A DNA stretch of 64,000 nucleotides from Hydractinia symbiolongicarpus. Taxonomy: Eukaryota; Cnidaria; Hydrozoa; Anthoathecata; Hydractiniidae. The stretch spans positions 2,854,001 to 2,918,000 of the forward strand of contig NC_079878.1 in the NCBI RefSeq assembly GCF_029227915.1. Reading direction: 5' to 3'. Positions 60,991-64,000 of the stretch are shown piece by piece. Position 1 is the stretch's first letter, and each line of letters starts with the position of its first letter. The notes beneath the pieces were generated by a model. That model worked only from the letters and a program-made list of their open reading frames with translations, had not been told where the DNA came from and did not search any database. The translations under genes were made by a program, and so were the position numbers.

Positions 60991-63490
60991 ATTTAAAAAA
61001 TCGTTTAGGAAATGAGTTTACTCCCTGGGTACTTTCTTTGTATACTTTTGACTATACGGCCCGAATCCGGGATTTACGGGAAGTCGCGGGTTTTCGTTTG
61101 CCGGCGATTAAACTTCTTTTATTCAGCCTCTCATCAAAAATTAAAACATTTTTAAAAACTGCAAGTCTCATGCGTTTTAGTGGTGAAAAAATAATTTAAA
61201 AAATCGTTCGGGAAATGAGTTTACTCCCTGGGTACTTTCTTTGTATACTTTTGACTATACGGGCTGAGTCAGGGATTTACGGGAAATCTCAGGTTTTCGG
61301 TTGCCGGCGTTTAAACTTCTTTTATTTAGAGTCTCATCAAAAATGAAAACATTTTTAAAAATTACAAGTCCCATGCGTTTTAGTGGTGAAAAGATACTTT
61401 AAAAAATCGTTTTGGAAATGAGTTTACTCACAGGGTACTTTCTTTGTATACATTCGACTATACGGGCCAAGCCTGGGATTTACGGGAAATCGCGGGTTTT
61501 CGTTTGCCGGCGATTAAACCTTTTTCATTAAGCGTCTCATCAAAAACGTAAATATTTCTAAAAATTACAAGTCTCATGCGTTTTAGTGGTGAAAAAAAAA
61601 CTTAAAAAATCGTTCGGGAAATGAGTTTACTCCCTGGGTACTTTCTTTGAATACTTTTGACTATATGGGCCGAGTCCGGTGTTTACGGGAAATGGCGGGT
61701 TTTCGTTTGCCGGCAATTAAACTTCTTTCTTTCAGCGTCTCATCAAAAATGAAAACATTTTTGAAAACTACAAGTCTCATGCGTTTTAGTGGTGAAAAGA
61801 TACTTTAAAAAATCGTTCGGGAAATGAGTTTACTCCCTAGGTACTTTCTTTGTATACTTTTGACAATACGGGCCGAGTCGGGGATTTACGGGAAGTCGCG
61901 GGTTTTCGTTTGCCGGCGATTAAACTTCTTTTATTCAGCGTCTCATCAAAAATGAAAACATTTTTAAAAACTACAAGTCTCATGGGCTTTAGTGGTTAAA
62001 TAATAATTTAAAAAATCGTTCGGGAAATGAGTTTACTCCCTGGGTACTTTCTTTGTATACTTTTGACTATACGGGCCGAGTCCGGGATTTACGGGAAATC
62101 GCAGGTTTTCGTTTGCCGGCGATTAAACTTCTTTTATTCAGAGTCTCATCAAAAATGAAAACATTTTTGTAAACTACAAGTCCCATGAGTTTTAGTGGTG
62201 AAAAGATAATTTAAAAAATCGTTTTGGAAATGAGTTTACTCCCTGGGTACTTTCTTTGTATACTTTTGACTATACGGGCCCAGTCCGGGATTTACGGGAA
62301 ATCGCGGGTTTTCGTGTGCCGGCGATTAAACTTCTTTTATTCAGCGTCCCATCAAAAATGAAAACATTTTTAAAAATTACAAGTCTCATACGTTTTAGTG
62401 CTGAAAAGATACTTTAAAAAATCGTTTTGGAAATGAGTTTACTCACAGGGTACTTTCTTTGTATACATTCGACTATACGGGCCAAGCCCGGGATTTACGG
62501 GAAATCGCGGGTTTTCGTTTGCTGGCGATTAAACCACTTTCATTAAGCGTCTCATCAAAAATGAAAACATTTCTGAAAACTACAGGTCTCATGCGTTTTA
62601 GTGGTGAAAAAATAATTTAAAAAATCGTTTAGGAAATGAGTTTACTCCCTGGGTACTTTCTTTGTATACTTTTGACTATACGGCCCGAATCCGGGATTTA
62701 CGGGAAGTCGCGGGTTTTCGTTTGCCGGCGATTAAACTTCTTTTATTCAGCCTCTCATCAAAAATGAAAACATTTTTAAAAACTACAAGTCTCATGGGCT
62801 TTAGTGGTGAAATAATAATTTAAAAAATCGTTCGGGAAATGAGTTTACTCCCTGGGTACTTTCTTTGTATACTTTTGACTATACGGGCTGAGTCAGGGAT
62901 TTACGGGAAATCGCAGGTTTTCGTTTGCCGGCGATTAAACTTCTTTTATTCAGAGTCTCATCAAAAATGAAAACATTTTTAAAAATTACAAGTCCCATGC
63001 GTTTTAGTGGTGAAAAGATACTTTAAAAAATCGTTTTGGAAATGAGTTTACTCACAGGGTACTTTCTTTGTATACATTCGACTATACGGGCCAAGCCCGG
63101 GATTTACGGGAAATCGCGGGTTTTCGTTTGCCGGCGATTAAACTTCTTTTATTCAGCGTCTCATCAAAAATGAAAACACTTTTGAAAACTACAAGTCTCA
63201 TGCGTTTTAGTGGTAAAAAATAATTTAAAAAATTGTTTTGGAAATGAGTTTAATCACAGGGTACTTTCTTTGTATACATGGGAAATGAGTTTACTCCCTG
63301 GGTACTTTCTTTGTATACTTTTGACTATACGGGCCCAGTCCGTGATTTACGGGAAATCGCGGGTTTTCGTGTGCCGGCGATTAAACTTCTTTTATTCAGC
63401 GTCCCATCAAAAATGAAAACATTTTTAAAAATTACAAGTCTCATACGTTTTAGTGGTGAAAAGATACTTTAAAAAATCGTTTTGGAAATG
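60991..63490 (+). repeat. 3,491-bp higher-order repeat, copy 2 (partial)
   Basis: Colinear with 57,500-59,999, with the TTTGAATAC monomer at 61,644 and the truncated unit at 63,244. Small changes include AAAAACGTAAATATTTC near 61,540 and GGCGTTTAAACTTC near 61,307. The offset of 3,491 ends near 63,490, where CTCACAGGG replaces CTCCCTGGG. Confidence 0.85.
63244..63284 (+). repeat. Truncated 41-bp monomer (13 of 13)
   Basis: Same junction and same GGTAAAAAATAATTT context as the unit at 59,753; it marks the second copy of the 3,491-bp HOR. Confidence 0.92.
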
Positions 63491-63649
63491 AGTTTACTCA
63501 CAGGGTACTTTCTTTGTATACATTCGACTATACGGGCCAAGCCCGTGATTTACGGGAAATCGCGGGTTTTCGTGTGCCGGCGATTAAACTTCTTTTATTC
63601 AGCGTCCCATCAAAAATGAAAACATTTTTAAAAATTACAAGTCTCATGG

Positions 63650-64000
63650 GCTTTAGTGGTGAAAAAATAATTTAAAAAATCGTTTAGGAAATGAGTTTAC
63701 TCCCTGGGTACTTTCTTTGTATACTTTTGACTATACGGCCCGAATCCGGGATTTACGGGAAGTCGCGGGTTTTCGTTTGCCGGCGATTAAACTTCTTTTA
63801 TTCAGCCTCTCATCAAAAATTAAAACATTTTTAAAAACTGCAAGTCTCATGCGTTTTAGTGGTGAAAAAATAATTTAAAAAATCGTTCGGGAAATGAGTT
63901 TACTCCCTGGGTACTTTCTTTGTATACTTTTGACTATACGGGCTGAGTCAGGGATTTACGGGAAATCTCAGGTTTTCGGTTGCCGGCGTTTAAACTTCTT
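63650..64000 (+). repeat. Repeat of 60,961-61,311, cut by the window end
   Basis: Offset 2,689 to the upstream copy, with the same GGGCTTTAGTGGTGAAAAAAT start, CAAAAATTAAAACATTTTT, AAAACTGCAAGTC and GGCGTTTAAACTTC variants. A further HOR copy therefore begins here after a shorter unit, 802 bp less than 3,491. The array continues past the window. Confidence 0.8.

Larger units (their letters stand above)
1..64000 (+). repeat. Tandem satellite DNA array, 203-bp monomer, entire window
   Basis: The ATGAG box recurs every 203 bp (for example at 47, 250, 452, 655 and 858; 17,460, 17,663 and 17,866; 58,739, 58,942 and 59,145), with occasional 1-2 bp indels and 41-bp truncated units. All copies lie in the same orientation, and no stretch of even a few hundred bases lacks the repeat. 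The monomer at 241-442 has 77 G+C in 202 bases. It is bipartite, with a G-rich core and an A/T-rich tail. This is typical of eukaryotic satellite DNA, and 203 bp is close to one nucleosome plus linker. I do not recognise the family. Both window edges cut through the array, so its total size and flanks are not visible. The repeat nature is certain; the chromosomal location is inference. Confidence 0.98.

Noticed and set aside
1-64000. CRISPR array
   Set aside because: The repeats are 203 bp and directly abutting, with no unique spacers.
1-64000. LTR, LINE, Helitron or DNA transposon insertion
   Set aside because: No terminal repeats, target-site duplications, poly-A insertion or reverse-transcriptase-like frame; the 203-bp phase is never broken by foreign sequence.

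Overview
The whole window is one uninterrupted satellite DNA array. From base 1 to base 64,000 it consists of head-to-tail copies, all on the same strand, of an AT-rich monomer of 203 bp (38% GC by hand count of the monomer at 241-442). That is roughly 315 monomers. I see no unique sequence, no transposon insertion, no inverted segment, no RNA gene and no credible protein gene. An array of this kind points to a eukaryote, most likely a centromeric, pericentromeric, subtelomeric or other heterochromatic block. I do not recognise the satellite family and cannot name the organism; a plant or an invertebrate would both fit.

Each monomer has two halves (position +1 taken at the ATGAG box). The first half carries a GTATAC palindrome (+29 to +34), a G-rich core with four GGG runs (about +47 to +79) and a GCCGGC palindrome (+89 to +94). 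The second half is A/T-rich, with a short perfect dyad of A5TG / CAT5 (+125 to +142) and A6 tracts near the end. Monomers fall into recognisable subtypes: a 'B' type (CTCACAGGG / CCAAGCCC / ACCACTTTCATT) and several 'A' types (CTCCCTGGG / CCGAGTCC / CTTCTTTTATTCAG) that differ at diagnostic sites.

The subtypes are arranged in a mosaic of higher-order repeats (HORs). Layout: (1) 1-~4,640, a segment with 4-mer and 5-mer HORs; (2) ~5,650-15,520, a recent tandem array of a 3,977-bp HOR, two full copies and one partial, each full copy with three truncated 41-bp monomers; (3) ~15,520-17,819, a diverged transition; (4) 17,820-~24,880, a second copy of segment 1 with an extra 9-monomer (1,827-bp) tandem duplication and one monomer missing; (5) 25,998-28,433, a 1,218-bp hexamer pair, then 28,434-33,290, a mosaic including a block shared with ~14,700-16,030; (6) 33,290-42,400, dimer, 1,218-bp and ~2,030-bp HORs; (7) 42,400-48,900, 611/812-bp HORs and a block repeated 8,604 bp downstream; (8) 48,900-57,500, 1,216- to 1,624-bp HORs plus a 650-bp tandem duplication carrying truncated units; (9) 57,500-64,000, a 3,491-bp HOR.

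Nothing here works as a set of genes. The biology lies in the repeat architecture: repeated unequal exchange, local homogenisation and possible centromere or heterochromatin function. The many short reading frames are periodic by-products of the monomer. I found no undescribed gene system. The most notable signals are the 3,977-bp HOR, the single-origin 41-bp truncated monomer, the per-monomer G-quadruplex-like core and dyad, and the CpG excess with CpG-transition subtype variants.
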